In this document: one piece after another, positions 34,969 to 48,002 of the stretch | Layout: each line of letters opens with the position of its first letter | Position numbering within the stretch: the stretch's first letter is position 1 | Source of the DNA: Neurospora crassa OR74A | Lineage: Eukaryota; Ascomycota; Sordariomycetes; Sordariales; Sordariaceae | Direction of reading: 5' to 3' | Length of the DNA stretch: 64,000 nucleotides | Assembly: GCF_000182925.2 (NCBI RefSeq) | Contig: NC_026505.1 | Location: 5,828,001-5,892,000, forward strand | Notes under the pieces: model-generated | Seen by the model: only the letters and a program-made list of their open reading frames with translations | What the model was told of the DNA's origin: nothing | Database searches by the model: none | Made by a program: the position numbers and the translations under genes

Positions 34969-35600
34969 TGTACAACTGTTAGATCAGCTGTCGTAGTTGG
35001 TTGGAAGCTGCGGCCTGATGGTGTTACTATATACTACCAACTGCGAACAGGGATCAATCAGCAGATCCGTACAGACAGACAGCATTACCAGTGGAACAAT
35101 ACGACGACATTGATCACCATTCGCTTGCGTTGTTAAAGAGCCTTAGGAAAGTTTGTCATTAATTTACCAGATGTTCATTTCCCCCTACCCTGACGTGTGT
35201 TTTTGCACTTGTACATTGCTTCTGACAAAGTTCACGAAATTTGTATATGCGCGCTTGGACGAACTTCATCTGACATCGCTTGGGACAACAGATCGACCAT
35301 GAAGTGATATGCTACAAAATCATATTACGTGTCATATGTCTATATGTACACTCTTATAAAGCAGTCGCGATGCGTATATTCACCGCTCTAAGCCCATTAC
35401 AAAAAGTTGGATATCATGAAACCAAAATAAATAAAAAACAAACCCTCCCATTTTCACCCTCCTCTTTCCCTTACCGTCAACCTTTCTTCCTGGCCACCCT
35501 CTAGCCCTCATCCTCTCGCATCCATCCCCTCTCACCCCCTGTCATATCTCTCCCTCACTTCTAGTAAAATCACACCCGATCATCTACCCCCGTCCCATCA
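34969..35600. other. intergenic, nothing recognised
   Basis: Lies between the tRNA and the 3' end of the arrestin gene. Pyrimidine-rich DNA at 35440-35580 is probably the 3' untranslated region of the latter. No coding frame is seen. Confidence 0.6.
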
Positions 35601-37456
35601 CTAACTCTTCTCATTCCCACCAGCAGGCAACGTACTCGGCTCATTTTCATTCGTCACCCCACTGTACGCCGGCCTGGGCACCCCATCGGGAATCACCGGC
35701 CCACTCATAATCTCCGCCATTGCCTCGTCGTAGCTGGGCGGCGCGTCGTCATACGGCGGCTCCATCTCCCCTGGCGCCAGTTGCGGTGGGTACAAGGGGT
35801 CTGCGGGCGGCGGTACCACCACTCCCGCAGCCGTCCCTGCAGCAGTAGGTGGCTGAGCGGTGTTGGTTCGTGGGGGAAGAGCTGGCGGCTGTTGCTGTGG
35901 CGCTGTTGAAGGACCGGTTTCGGCGGAGGAGGAGGAGGTGGTGGGACGCGCTGGTTGCGATGGTGGACGCTGAGACTGAGTACGTTTGTTCTTGCCTTGC
36001 TTCATGGCCTCGATGAGGGCGGCGGGCGGGGCGATGCCGGAGTAGACTTCTACGGAAGAAAAGTGCAGTGGGAGGTGGATTTCTTGGGGGAGATCGGTGC
36101 CTTCGTTCTTGTTGCGGCCGAAAATGGAAGAGGCGGTGGTGGCGTGGGAGATAGAGGCGACGGGTTTGCCCCAGGAGAGACCGAGTTTGACTTCGAGTTG
36201 GTATTCACGGCTGTGTGAGGAAGGCTGGAGTCAATAGAGTTCTGGAGGGATGCTCGGAAGGAAAGGGGAAATTACCTGAGGTTACATGTGACAAAACTCG
36301 GCATGACGGTGTTTGGTAAAGGTTGGTTGCACCAGATGTCGTTGGGCAGGACAACCTCTGTCCCTGCAGGGTCTCCGAGTCTCGAAACAGGAATGCTGAG
36401 TCCCTGTCGTGATACAATCACCCAGCGACTAGTCTCTGTGTTGATGAGGTCGTGACATCTGACCTCGGTCTGGCCAATCAGGTCGATCTGGATGGCTGTT
36501 AGGAAGATCTCTGCGTCCGATCCCGCAAGCTTCTTTGCAATGAGACGAAGTGGGATCGGTTGGTTGCAAGTGATGATGGCAGGGTGTGGAAGTCGAGCCG
36601 ACATCTCTATCGACGGAGGCACTTCGGGCTCCGTTGCAAGTTTTCCATCAGCCGTTGTTGTTGTTGTTGTTGGGGCTGAAGATGACCCTGCATTGCTACT
36701 CCCAGTCCACCCGCTGAAGAAAGAAGCTCGTTTCTTGGAAGACGCGTTTGTCCTTGGGCTTCGTGGACGGAATGCAAAGGGTCGTCTGGCATAGGCTTCG
36801 TGGTTCGTCTTGGGCGGCCTTGGAGGCTCAATAGGAAGGAATTTCAAGCCGGTCTGCATCCTCCAGTTCTCCTTGAAAAAGCCCGGTCTCTGAATGGTAA
36901 CCTTGACATAGTATCGAATCTCGCACTGGCCTGGGAATCCGGTGAAACTGGGTGGGAGCGTCTTTGTGACATGGGAGTACATCAGCTGCTTGGTGCCGTC
37001 CATAACACGAATGCCACCGAGACCGAACAAGCCAGAACCCGACGCGATTCCACCGGCACCAGAAAGGCCTCCTAGTTTGGCCATGGCGACAGGATCACCA
37101 CAAGCATTGTTGAAGGGAAACTTGAACTGGAAGGGGAATCTGTGTTGACCAGCGGCTAGGACATAGGGCTGTGGCAAGGCGTTGGTCTTCTCGTCGGGAA
37201 AGGCCTGGGTGACTTTGTATAGGATCTTGTGGTTCTCGTAGATAACATCGCCGGTTGGAGTGCGCTCCCTCTGAGCAATGCCGGTCCCTGAGCCATCGGC
37301 GGGTACTCCCAAGGCCGACTTGGCTTCACCCTCGAGTTTGACGATGATGCCTCCGATCTGTTCGGGACGACTGAGAGTGAGGACGACCTGGCCGCGGATA
37401 ATATCCAGGTTTGTGTAGAACTCGGGAGGGTTTTCGAGGGCGATCCGTATCGACAT
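35601..37456 (-). CDS. arrestin-like adaptor with PPxY motif (alpha-arrestin/ART type)
   Basis: Two exons, 37456-36276 and 36210-35601, with a 65 bp GTAATT...CAG intron, give 596 residues. The N-terminal arrestin fold starts MSIRIALENPPEFYTNLDII, followed by the beta-strand pattern RGQVVLTLSRPEQIGGIIVKLEG. A second arrestin half runs from about 290 (IEMSARLPHPAIITCNQPIP) to about 450. The C-terminal 140 residues are Pro/Gln/Thr-rich and carry PPSYDEAM near 551, a PPxY motif that binds WW domains of Rsp5/NEDD4 ubiquitin ligases. Proteins of this type bring the ligase to plasma-membrane transporters or receptors so that these are ubiquitinated and internalised. The cargo cannot be told from sequence. 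The gene is head to head with dim1, 813 bp apart. Confidence 0.85.
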
Positions 37457-39586
<2,130 letters not shown>

Positions 39587-41428
39587 ACGTGTGTTATTAT
39601 TGCGAACACGCACAGAAATCATCGGCGTACGGGGCGTTTTTTGGGGATTGGGAAAATGTCGTTTTTTAAAAATTCTTTGTTTTGTTCCATTTGTCGTGGA
39701 AATACCATTGATCTGGATGCTAGGATTTGCACAATCATAAAAGCCAATGAATCTGGCTGCCACTTTTGCCAGGAATCGAACCATAATCATCTTTCGTTTG
39801 GATTGCTTGAGCGTCGGATGTTGTTCTCTTCGTCACGTTGCTCAAACATTGCTGAGAAGCAATTGCTGACAATACCAGACCTACCGCATCGAGATGTCTT
39901 TTATAATAAAACCATGGATCGGGGGAGTGGTCAGTGACCTACGGGACCGAGTCCTTGGAGTAACAGGGAAACGGAAAGCACAGGAGAGCAAGCTGTTTTC
40001 CTACCCTACCTCTCTCAGTAACAGGCGCCGAGTGCGTCGTTACCAAGCCAGAAAGCGTGGAAGCCTTCTTTCGATAGCTTGTCAGTTGTTCAAAACCATT
40101 GAAGAGGGGCAAAGAAAAAGAAGAAGAACAAATGGTGACCGCAACTTATATTTTGGAAAGCACGACACTGGATACTAAAATGTGTCGCCGTTCTTGTCCT
40201 TCTCTCCTCCACTCCTCCATTCTTCGACCTCCATCCTCCGCACCCAACACCCATAGCCCAAAAACCACGAAGGTCTCAGCACCCATGCCATCGCCGGCGT
40301 CCCCATCGGGAGAAACACTCCAAACAGCCATCCCCACGGCTCCCGTAAACAGCAACCCGACCACTGGATCCATCAAATGAAGCAACACCCTCCCGGCTCT
40401 TCCTGGGTTGTCCGGCGGTCCCGGAGGCGCCTCCATTTCGAATCCGACCTTCTTCCAGACTTCGACATACAACATCCAAGCCACTGCTGAAATCTCTCCC
40501 TCTCTTCCTTGCCATTGGCTAACGGACATGGATACAGAATCGAAGCTGTTCTAGTATACTGTACCCGAAGGGTCCGCAAGGTGTTTATTAAGATCTTACG
40601 AGTAGTTGGTCGACTTGGCGCATATGGTGTCCGGCTCTCCCGTTGCCCCTGTTGTCACTAGAAGCAGCGCTACTTCGCTTCCTCTTCCTCCGCCGCCGCC
40701 ACCTCCACCACCACCGAGAGCGGCTCTCTTGTCGGTTTTGACCGAACTGCTTCCGAGGCCGCCTAGGTTACCGAGGAGACCAAGGACAAAAAGGTCACAC
40801 CCTTCTCTATCAAATCGATTCCATCAGAGGCACAGCTTTCTAACAGAAGGCCAGTGTGTGCCGTTTTTGAACTGAGCTTTCTGATGGGAATAGCTCGCGG
40901 TCATTATTTCGCGTAAACAGCAACGAAGGTATTCCGACGCCGAGGCATAGCCGAGGATGGAACTGTAACACTGACAAGTTTAGAATCTCCCATACAGCAA
41001 TCCTCCGCTATGCCATTACACCAGACCCGCAGTGCCTCCGTATGCCTGCGTTTGTTTGGCTTCCTCTAGGTTGACCTTACCATCGTTCCGAGGCACGAGA
41101 CTTGGTTCACCGGCGGTCGCCCGGCGTGCCCGTTCTTGTTCCGGCCGCCCTTCCTCCAACAAAATGCAGAGACGCTCCGCCATCGCCAGGCCAGCATCGG
41201 AAGCTCCCACCAAGGCCTCTGGCACCGAGCGAGCGAGCGAGCAACCTGTCCCGAATACCTCTCTCAATAACCACAACTAGCCAGTGCACAAACTCCGCAA
41301 AAGCAAACCAACTCTCGCTTTCAAACGCTTGTATTTGGCGGATTCTACGGGCCGTTAAAAACCCCAGTGGGGAAAAGGTACCCGATCTACTTTACAGGCC
41401 CGAACAACCAACCAAACCCAAAACCAAC
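39587..41428. other. intergenic with one coding-like scrap
   Basis: No complete gene. At 40624-40875 a plus frame starts with ATG and turns into a proline run, while a neighbouring frame reads like protein (see separate entry). A minus frame at 40146-40529 (127 codons) is open and partly hydrophobic but has no known relative I can name. The rest shows nothing. Confidence 0.45.
40624..40880 (+). pseudogene. possible gene remnant
   Basis: An ATG frame begins MVSGSPVAPVVTRSSATS and then turns into a run of prolines. The frame shifted by one base over the same bases reads SSSSAAATSTTTESGSLVGF and, after a single TAG, VTEETKDKKVTPFSIKSIPS. The second reading has normal fungal protein composition and codon choice. 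This suggests an old coding exon with a frame change and a stop, or an exon whose splicing I have misread. No family is recognised. Confidence 0.25.
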
Positions 41429-41980
41429 TCAACCAAGCCTGAAACGACCAAATCTACTACCTACATGCTTACACCACCCAACCCTCCGCTTCTTCACCTC
41501 CCTCCTTCTCTTCTTCCCAGCCATCTCATCCTCCGCCGCCTTCCTCACCCGCTCCCGCCACTCCTGCCACTCCGCATACTCATCCTCCAAATACCTCTCC
41601 TCGTACTCCCTCTCCAGCTCCTCCACATACCTCTCCTGCTCCTCAATCTCCCTCTCCAGCTCCTCCTGCTGCCGCCGCCGCTGCTCCTCCTCCTGCACCT
41701 CCCGCCAAACCCTATCACACACCTTGCTCAGGAAATCCTCCAGACTCTCCGCCTCATCCTCCTGCTCCTGCCTCTTCCTCTTCACACCCTTATTGCTACT
41801 GCTGTCGCTATGTACATGATCGCTATTTGTTTCGCTATTCGTTTCGCTATTTGTTTCTGTCTCAATAGGATACATTCTAAGAAAACTAGCTAGATACCCA
41901 CCTGGCGGAGGAGCAGCAGCAGTTGGAACGCCCACTGTCGCCAAAAAGTCAGTATCTTCTTTGTTTGATGTCGGAGACAT
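41429..41980 (-). CDS. small charged coiled-coil orphan protein, 183 residues
   Basis: The chosen start is the ATG at 41980 (MSPTSNKEDTDFLATVGVP). The frame is open further upstream, but that extension is compositionally odd and looks like leader. After a repeated TNSETNSE segment near 65-75 comes a basic patch KGVKRKRQEQE, which could be a nuclear localisation signal. An almost continuous charged helix follows, rich in Glu, Arg and Gln (REVQEEEQRRRQQEELEREI), predicted to form a coiled coil, and the end is strongly basic. No domain or function is recognised. It could be a lineage-specific nuclear protein. Confidence 0.55.
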   Translation of the reverse strand: MSPTSNKEDTDFLATVGVPTAAAPPPGGYLASFLRMYPIETETNSETNSETNSDHVHSDSSSNKGVKRKRQEQEDEAESLEDFLSKVCDRVWREVQEEEQRRRQQEELEREIEEQERYVEELEREYEERYLEDEYAEWQEWRERVRKAAEDEMAGKKRRREVKKRRVGWCKHVGSRFGRFRLG

Positions 41981-44681
41981 GATGATTGTTTCGGAAGTGG
42001 TGAACTTAGCTGATTTTGATGATGTTGTTTGCGTGCGATTGCAAAGAAAGACTTGAGCTTTGTTTGTGTTGTTGTGGTGATTGTTTGGAACAAGAGCACA
42101 AGTTTGATGTAAAAGGGAAGAAATGGAATCTGGAGGTACGGACAGGACGGGAGAACTTGTGATGCTGGTGCCGCGGAGTGTGGCTTGGGGAACTTTGGGG
42201 AACCTAGGGGGGCTTGTGGGCTGTGGCAAGTTGGAAAGTTGGAAAGGTGCAGCATCTGAGGGGGTTTGTATGCTGTGAGGGGGTTCGTGGGTGATGCGGA
42301 GGGGGTTTGTCATTGTGCGTGTTTTACCAGCAGCATGGCAGAGGACTTCGGTGTTTGGGCTTCTTGGTCTCTCGAAGGTCGTAAAGCCCGACGGACTCAA
42401 GATGCAATGTATGTCGCTGCATGCGGCTGCATGAGGTATTGTTGTGAAGCGGTCCGAGAGGTTCTCGGGCACCGCGGTAGTCGTCCCGAGAATGGGGCGG
42501 GATGGGCTGGGTTTTAGTAGCTCTTAGTATCTGGTACTTACAATAGAACCTCTATGGAGTGCGGGAATGAAGAGAGAATCGCGGATGGTCCAAAGAATGG
42601 AATGGGAATCGTTCACCGATGGGAGAAAGGGAAGAACCACAATGTCAAAGCCAACGCAGTTCTTTCCTTTTTCTTGAGATAACTCCACGCAAAACGTCTT
42701 TCCAAGCTATGCTATGCTCGCGCCGCTTTGAGGGTGTATCTTATCCTTATTCGGGCACATTCGACATGAACTTGAACCTCTGTGGCAGACATTGCACAGT
42801 GTACCCTGTCAGCTTCCGCCTGTGTCTCTTCCCCGGTTCGGCTCGGTTCGGTTCGGAGTCTTTCGTCGCCGTACAGTACGGTTGTTCTTCGTGTTCTTGG
42901 TAAAGAAGAAATTCACGGGATCGATCTTGGTCAGATCGAAAAGAGACAAGCACAACAGTTGGATTTGTCTCAACGGTACAACTTCATGTCGTGTATGCCA
43001 TGCATAGTCGAGCGTTCTAGCCCGTCTATAGGTGGCGATAGTGGCGTGCGAGATGGTGGACTGGAGGCTCGAGGTAGTATGAAGTTCTGTTGAAGACTGT
43101 CGTCGAGGCTCGGTGTATTTAGAGGTAACGAAGGAAGGTATGTCTTCGAGATACTGAGGAGGAGGGGAAGGTCTGTTCGAAGCTTGAGGATCACGTCGTG
43201 ATTGACTTTCCGAACGTACATTATGACGGGACTTCGCGCCGACATGAACGGGAGGTGTTAATCTGGTGGTGTTTAGGTAGGGGAACCGGCTCGCAGGTTC
43301 GGAATTTTATCTTGCTTGTACGTTTGGTGACGAAGAGCATGGAACTGCAGGGGAAAGAAAAGTAGGAAAGAAAACACAAGAGAAGAAGAGAGAGAGAGAG
43401 AGAAAGGAAATTCATGAAGCTCCGCGCAACTCGGTGTTTGCTAACGGCGCCGATAAACTCGATGTCCTGGATTGTGGTCCTCCTCTTCGGGCAATGATTT
43501 GTACTACCACCACGAAGGAGTATCTGTGATCTTTGAGTACGAAAACGCCATCCGTCATCTGCCAGAATCTGGCGAAAGTCGGACATAGACGAGGCGGCGA
43601 ACTATGCGAGTGTCCATGGTGGATAGCTTCATAGTGATCAATCCAAAACGGCAAGAATGTTTGTGTGTTAGTTGGTCTGTAGGTGTTTGGGAATTGTTAA
43701 TGCAGTGGTCCCGCTCACTGACACCTTGGGGTGACCATTGGACAGGGAATGTTAGGCACCAAATGGAAAAGAACTGGCACTAACAACTGAATCCTCCTTG
43801 ACTTTCAAGATACCACTAACAATATGCGCTATAGCAGCTACAGCAGTAAGATACGATACTTCACTTGCAGCTCCGGGCAAGTTTCGTAAATTCGGGCAGC
43901 CCGTCCGAGAGCCCCGGCGACGGGACTCCGGTGAAAGTTCGGAAGACGATAGCTACCTACCGTGGGAAGCAGTCCCCGTCAGGGGAGATTATCGGCGGAC
44001 CTGCGACGGCTGCCAGCGGCTTTTGGACTGCGAGCCCACCGGGACTGGCCACGGAGGTAACGACCATGATGGAGGCAGGGTACAAAACGAGAAGAAAAAA
44101 AATCCCTGTAGCTGTAGAAAAGGACGATAGCCCGGCTAGATACGTCTCGAGGATTGTACCATCGGTTTTTTGGGTCTTGATCACGGCGTTGTGGATGGTA
44201 GGATGCTCGGTGGCGGATGACGGTTCATTCTTCTTCGGAGCAGCGATGTGTTCAGGATACGTCGGTCAGACAGCACGATATGCTCGGTTCCATGAGCTTG
44301 GGGTATGTCTCGTTGTGGCAATGCTTCGTCGTGGTGATGTTTCGTCGGGATGTCGTTCGCGATGCTTCCGCCCAAGTAGGCTCATGTCCTCCCTTGTTCC
44401 AACCCACTGAGACCATCGCCCAGCGCATGAACCGACTTGATCTACAACTGGGTCTTGTCATTCATCGACAGAGACATCAAGCATCTCCGGGCACTGTTGT
44501 CGAATACTGACCAAGACACAAGAGCAAGGCTCAGCTTTCTTCCTCGCATCCCCAGCCCATAGCCAGAGATCACGACGAAAAAAGCGCGAAAAAAACGACC
44601 AAAGGCCCAAAAAAAAGCAGAAAAAAGGTACTGATTCTTCAGCCCTTTTTATCTCCTATGATTTTTTGATTGTCAGCAGGA
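41981..44681. other. intergenic; one unexplained open frame
   Basis: The promoter of the minus-strand orphan gene is at the left. At 43865-44410 the plus strand is open for 181 codons without an initial ATG. The translation includes a hydrophobic segment (IVPSVFWVLITALWMVGC) and fairly normal composition, so it could be an internal exon or a remnant. A CGGTT repeat is at 42834-42859 and a GA run at 43387-43402. Confidence 0.4.
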
Positions 44682-45113
44682 TCAGGCAGAAGCAGACTTT
44701 GCAGCCTTCTCTGCCTTCCTCCGCTGTTTCCTCTCCCTTTCCCTCCTCTTCCTCCCCTCCGACTTCTTAGCAGCCACCTTGCACACTCCCGCCGTCTTCT
44801 TCCATGGTCCCCCCTTTTGCTGCTTCAAAAACGACTCAAGTTGACGTGAAGCGGCCACAGAGTGAGGTTTCGAATCGGAAGGCAGCCCGAAGGTCTCCGA
44901 AAGTTTCCGCAACTTCCTTCCCCTTGTTCTCAAAGGTCGGGATGAGGCAGGCACTCGCAGAGGCTTCGCTTTGGGAGACTTGCCCTTCCCCTTCGCCTCA
45001 GAACTCTGATGTTCGTCAAGGTCGGATGATTTCAAAGCAGCAAGCAGAGATCCCATGTCAAAGACATGAGGAACGTACCGGCGCTTGCCAACAGTCGGCT
45101 TTGTAGGTGCCAT
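44682..45113 (-). CDS. small lysine/arginine-rich orphan protein, 143 residues
   Basis: Starts at the ATG at 45113 (MAPTKPTVGKRRYVPHVFDM). The reading frame continues upstream without stop, but this ATG has good context (ACAATGG) and follows a pyrimidine/purine-rich leader. A short hydrophobic-acidic region (MGSLLAALKSSDLDEH) is followed by basic stretches RTRGRKLRKLSETFGL and, at the C-terminus, KKSEGRKRRERERKQRRKAE. This is typical of nucleolar or RNA-binding tails. No catalytic domain is seen. A role in ribosome biogenesis is only a guess from composition. Confidence 0.6.
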   Translation of the reverse strand: MAPTKPTVGKRRYVPHVFDMGSLLAALKSSDLDEHQSSEAKGKGKSPKAKPLRVPASSRPLRTRGRKLRKLSETFGLPSDSKPHSVAASRQLESFLKQQKGGPWKKTAGVCKVAAKKSEGRKRRERERKQRRKAEKAAKSASA

Positions 45114-45595
45114 TGTGTTCAAAAGTGTATGTGAGAAATAAGCAGTTTGTATCAAAAACGAAGGCAACTGCGAGGCTGAAGAAAAAAAAGGAAGAAAGAA
45201 AGAAAGAGAGAGAGGAAGGAAGGCGGGACGAGGGTTCTTATACAGGATTCTAGAGAGGTGCCACGTTGGACTGCGCTCACCTGCATTAAGACTCACGATT
45301 TGTGGTTGACGTGCAGCGCTGCAGCAATGCATATACTTTGTTGTATTAGACTGGTTTGGGACAGATAAGAGTTGCTAACCACGACTTCTTGACTGAAACT
45401 GGTCACTGGCATTGCTGTAGAATTTTCTCACCGACTCGGAGTTTTGTGAATGTCCAAATGTTCGGCTGGAAACCTTTCAAGTTGTCGGCGAACAATACCT
45501 GGAGAACAACAACTTGGAGCACAACACCCAGCTTTCCTGCCCTGTAGCCTCCCACCACAATGACTGGACATGCTATCATTTAATCTACAACCAAC
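45114..45595. promoter_or_regulatory. upstream region of the basic orphan gene
   Basis: The first 130 bp read on the minus strand are the probable leader (GAAA and GAGA repeats near 45180-45215 on the plus strand). Nothing else is recognised. Confidence 0.4.
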
Positions 45596-47057
45596 ATGCC
45601 ATTGAAGATGTTTCCCCATGATCAAGCTCACATCTTTTCACCTCCGAACCCTCATTTCGAGTGCCGCGTCACGCCCTGGATCGCGTCTTCCAACCCGGAA
45701 AAACCGTTATGCATTTCGATGTTTACCAAGTTTATAACCAAACTCTTCAATCTCTCTGAGCGCCCTTTGGTGATAAACTTTTACGAATGTTTCCTTCGGT
45801 TTCTCTACAACGCCATGCACGCCGCGTTCACAATATGCGCCAAGCCTTCTTCCTCCTGCAAAGACCAAATAAGATTACGCACCTGCAAAGTACAGAACTC
45901 GAGAAACTCCGAGAGCACCTCACAAAGATTTTACAGCATCTTTTTGTCGGAGAAGGGGGCAACTATACCGAACCTGACGAGAGAGTGTCCGTGTAGGAGA
46001 CACAGAAACAAATGTCGTCGTAAAGGCTCAGGGGTTAACGTGATATGGCCCGTGCGTGTGTACCTAGCTTCGGCCTGTTCACCTTGCTCACCTTGTCCAA
46101 GAAAGGACTCTGTAACATGGTCAGGGTCCTCAGCCACACTTCCAAGTCCACTCACACTGTTCACTGTGCCCATCAGCCGCAAAGCCCACACCGTGGCGTA
46201 TTGTCACGACTCACACTGACTTCGTTTGTTGACAAACCAGTTCATCCCAGATCTCCAATCTCCATTTCACAGCCCCAGCCTCAATCGTCAGCCTCCTGCA
46301 CGACCGATATCATCAGGGGTTTGTTTACTTTATTTGTCTGTACTTGACAGTTGACCACATCTGCTCATGGTCTCGTTGGTCCCTTACTCCATACTACGGA
46401 TCCGCTCACACCTGCCTCGTCTCGGAACAGAACGTGAAGAGACTTTCTGATCGTCGGTTGACTTTGCCCTCACTCTCCATTCGGCTCCTCCAAATCGGCT
46501 GCCAACGGCTTGCTAGCTTCCCTTGTCTCTGCTTAAGAGATTACAGTGACTGCCGAGAGTTTCGCCAGGTTGCGTCGTGGTGACATCGGAGTTTTCCGCG
46601 TACGGCGATCTCAACATCTCCACTCCCGTCCCCTTCCGACGTTGTGGAAGCCAGGAAACCGACGTTTGGCACCCGCTCGGACGCCCCGCTCTCCGGTACA
46701 TATTCGGGGCTCATCAACGACCATATATTTCAGCTCCCTCCGCACTCGGCCGGATCCGTCGTTGTCTCGGTAAAGCCGCCAATACCAGCACAAGAAAATC
46801 ACCTTTTCTTGTGACTCAGGAAAAAGAGAGACACTGAGGCCTCCCTTGATGTTCGAATTTTTCCAGCGGGCAAAACGATCAAGACTTTGAAGTTTTCGGT
46901 CCCAGACTGTACGGGTATCTCCTACTTGAAGAATCGGCCGAGATTAGATTCTTGGGTATACCACATCAAGTACGTCTACGCCAGTCCGAACGACAGAAAT
47001 ATTCTTCCGCAGAGATACATACTTCCGAAAGGACAGACACTGTGCAGCCTCACCTAA
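45596..47057 (+). pseudogene. decayed or mis-spliced coding region
   Basis: Coding-like DNA without a clean gene. An ATG at 45596 opens a 207-codon frame to 46219. A second frame, from 46233 to 47057, is open for 275 codons except for two TGA codons at 46581 and 46812, and reads like protein, for example LINDHIFQLPPHSAGSVVV and KFSVPDCTGISYLKNRPRL. A third frame is open over 45760-45993 and reads LEKLREHLTKILQHL. An intron from about 46197 (GTATTG) to about 46239 would join the first two frames in phase, but the donor is weak. The best explanation is a host gene that has lost function. A real gene with several introns is possible. No family recognised. Confidence 0.35.
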
Positions 47058-47297
47058 ACCACCTGCATCTCCAACCGTTCAAGAAAAACCACCGTACACC
47101 TTACCCACCACCAACTGCGTGGGTCCCCTAGACCACCATCACGGCCCGTTTGCGATTTTTTTTTTTTTTTTTTTTCGGGAATTTCACATTTCGGAACTTC
47201 CCTCCCCCTGCCGCTCGACTCGACCGAAATTCGGATAGCGCCTTGTTATCTATCCGATATCCCAGCACACTTTTTCCTTTCTTCCTACGCCGGCACC

Positions 47298-48002
47298 ATG
47301 GACACGGACACCCTAACCCCCATGAACACATCGGACACCCCTCTTCCTACCCCCAGCACACCAACCCAACCCCCCCTCCTCAACTACATCCTCTCCTTCC
47401 TCCTCGTTGGTCTGGCATGGGGTTTCACTACCCCCTTCCTGCGGCGGGCCGCCAAGACGCATAACCCCCCACCGCACCCGCTTCTAGAGCGAGAATCAGT
47501 GCAAAGAAGCGTCGTGAAGAGAAGCACACTGGGAGCTTGGTTTGCGGTGACGGACCTGATCAAGAACTGGCGGTATGCGTTGCCGTTGGGGATTAATTTG
47601 AGTGGGAGTTTGTGGTTCTTTTTGTTGGTTGGGGGGTCAGGTATGTAACCTTTTTCTTTTCGCTATACGGTTCGGTTCATGAAGGGGAGAAGAATCAATG
47701 CGGGGGAATAACGAGGGTGATGAAGGAGATGCTAATGAGAAGAGGTGAAAAACAGAGTTGAGTTTGACGGTGCCGATTGTCAACACGACGGCTTTTTTGT
47801 TTACGGTTATTGGCGAGTGGTGGGTGGAGGGTAAGGTTATTAGTCGTGGTGAGTGCTGTTCTCGTCCATCTGCCTTGTCGAAGGGGAGGAACATAGTGAA
47901 GGGGTTGAGTTGCTAATGAGAGACGAGTACGTAGATACAATGCTGGGAATGCTATTGTGTTTGGGCGGCATTGCGCTTTGTGTTCAGAGCAAGAACGTGT
48001 GA
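47298..48002 (+). CDS. TMEM234-family small membrane protein
   Basis: Three exons, 47298-47640, 47756-47848 and 47935-48002, with introns of 115 bp (GTATGT...CAG) and 86 bp (GTGAGT...TAG), give 167 residues. The N-terminal 30 residues are Thr/Pro-rich. Hydrophobic helices follow: LNYILSFLLVGLAWGFTTPF (about 29-48), ALPLGINLSGSLWFFLLVGG (about 94-113), SLTVPIVNTTAFLFTVIGEW (about 117-136) and TMLGMLLCLGGIALCV (about 147-162). The NLSGS...LTVPIVNTTAFLFT pattern and the closing LCV-S are typical of the TMEM234 family, small proteins related in fold to EamA/SMR-type transporters. Their substrate is unknown. Length and helix order fit the family. A T-rich run at about 47156-47175 lies upstream. 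Confidence 0.85.

Noticed and set aside
39755-39800. Minus-strand GGTTCGATTCC next to dim1, tRNA-like
   Set aside because: The T stem does not pair beyond two bases and no acceptor or anticodon stem can be formed.
43798-44130. 110-codon frame that looks like a small secreted Cys-containing protein
   Set aside because: It begins with TTG, has no ATG upstream before a stop, and no splice partner was found.
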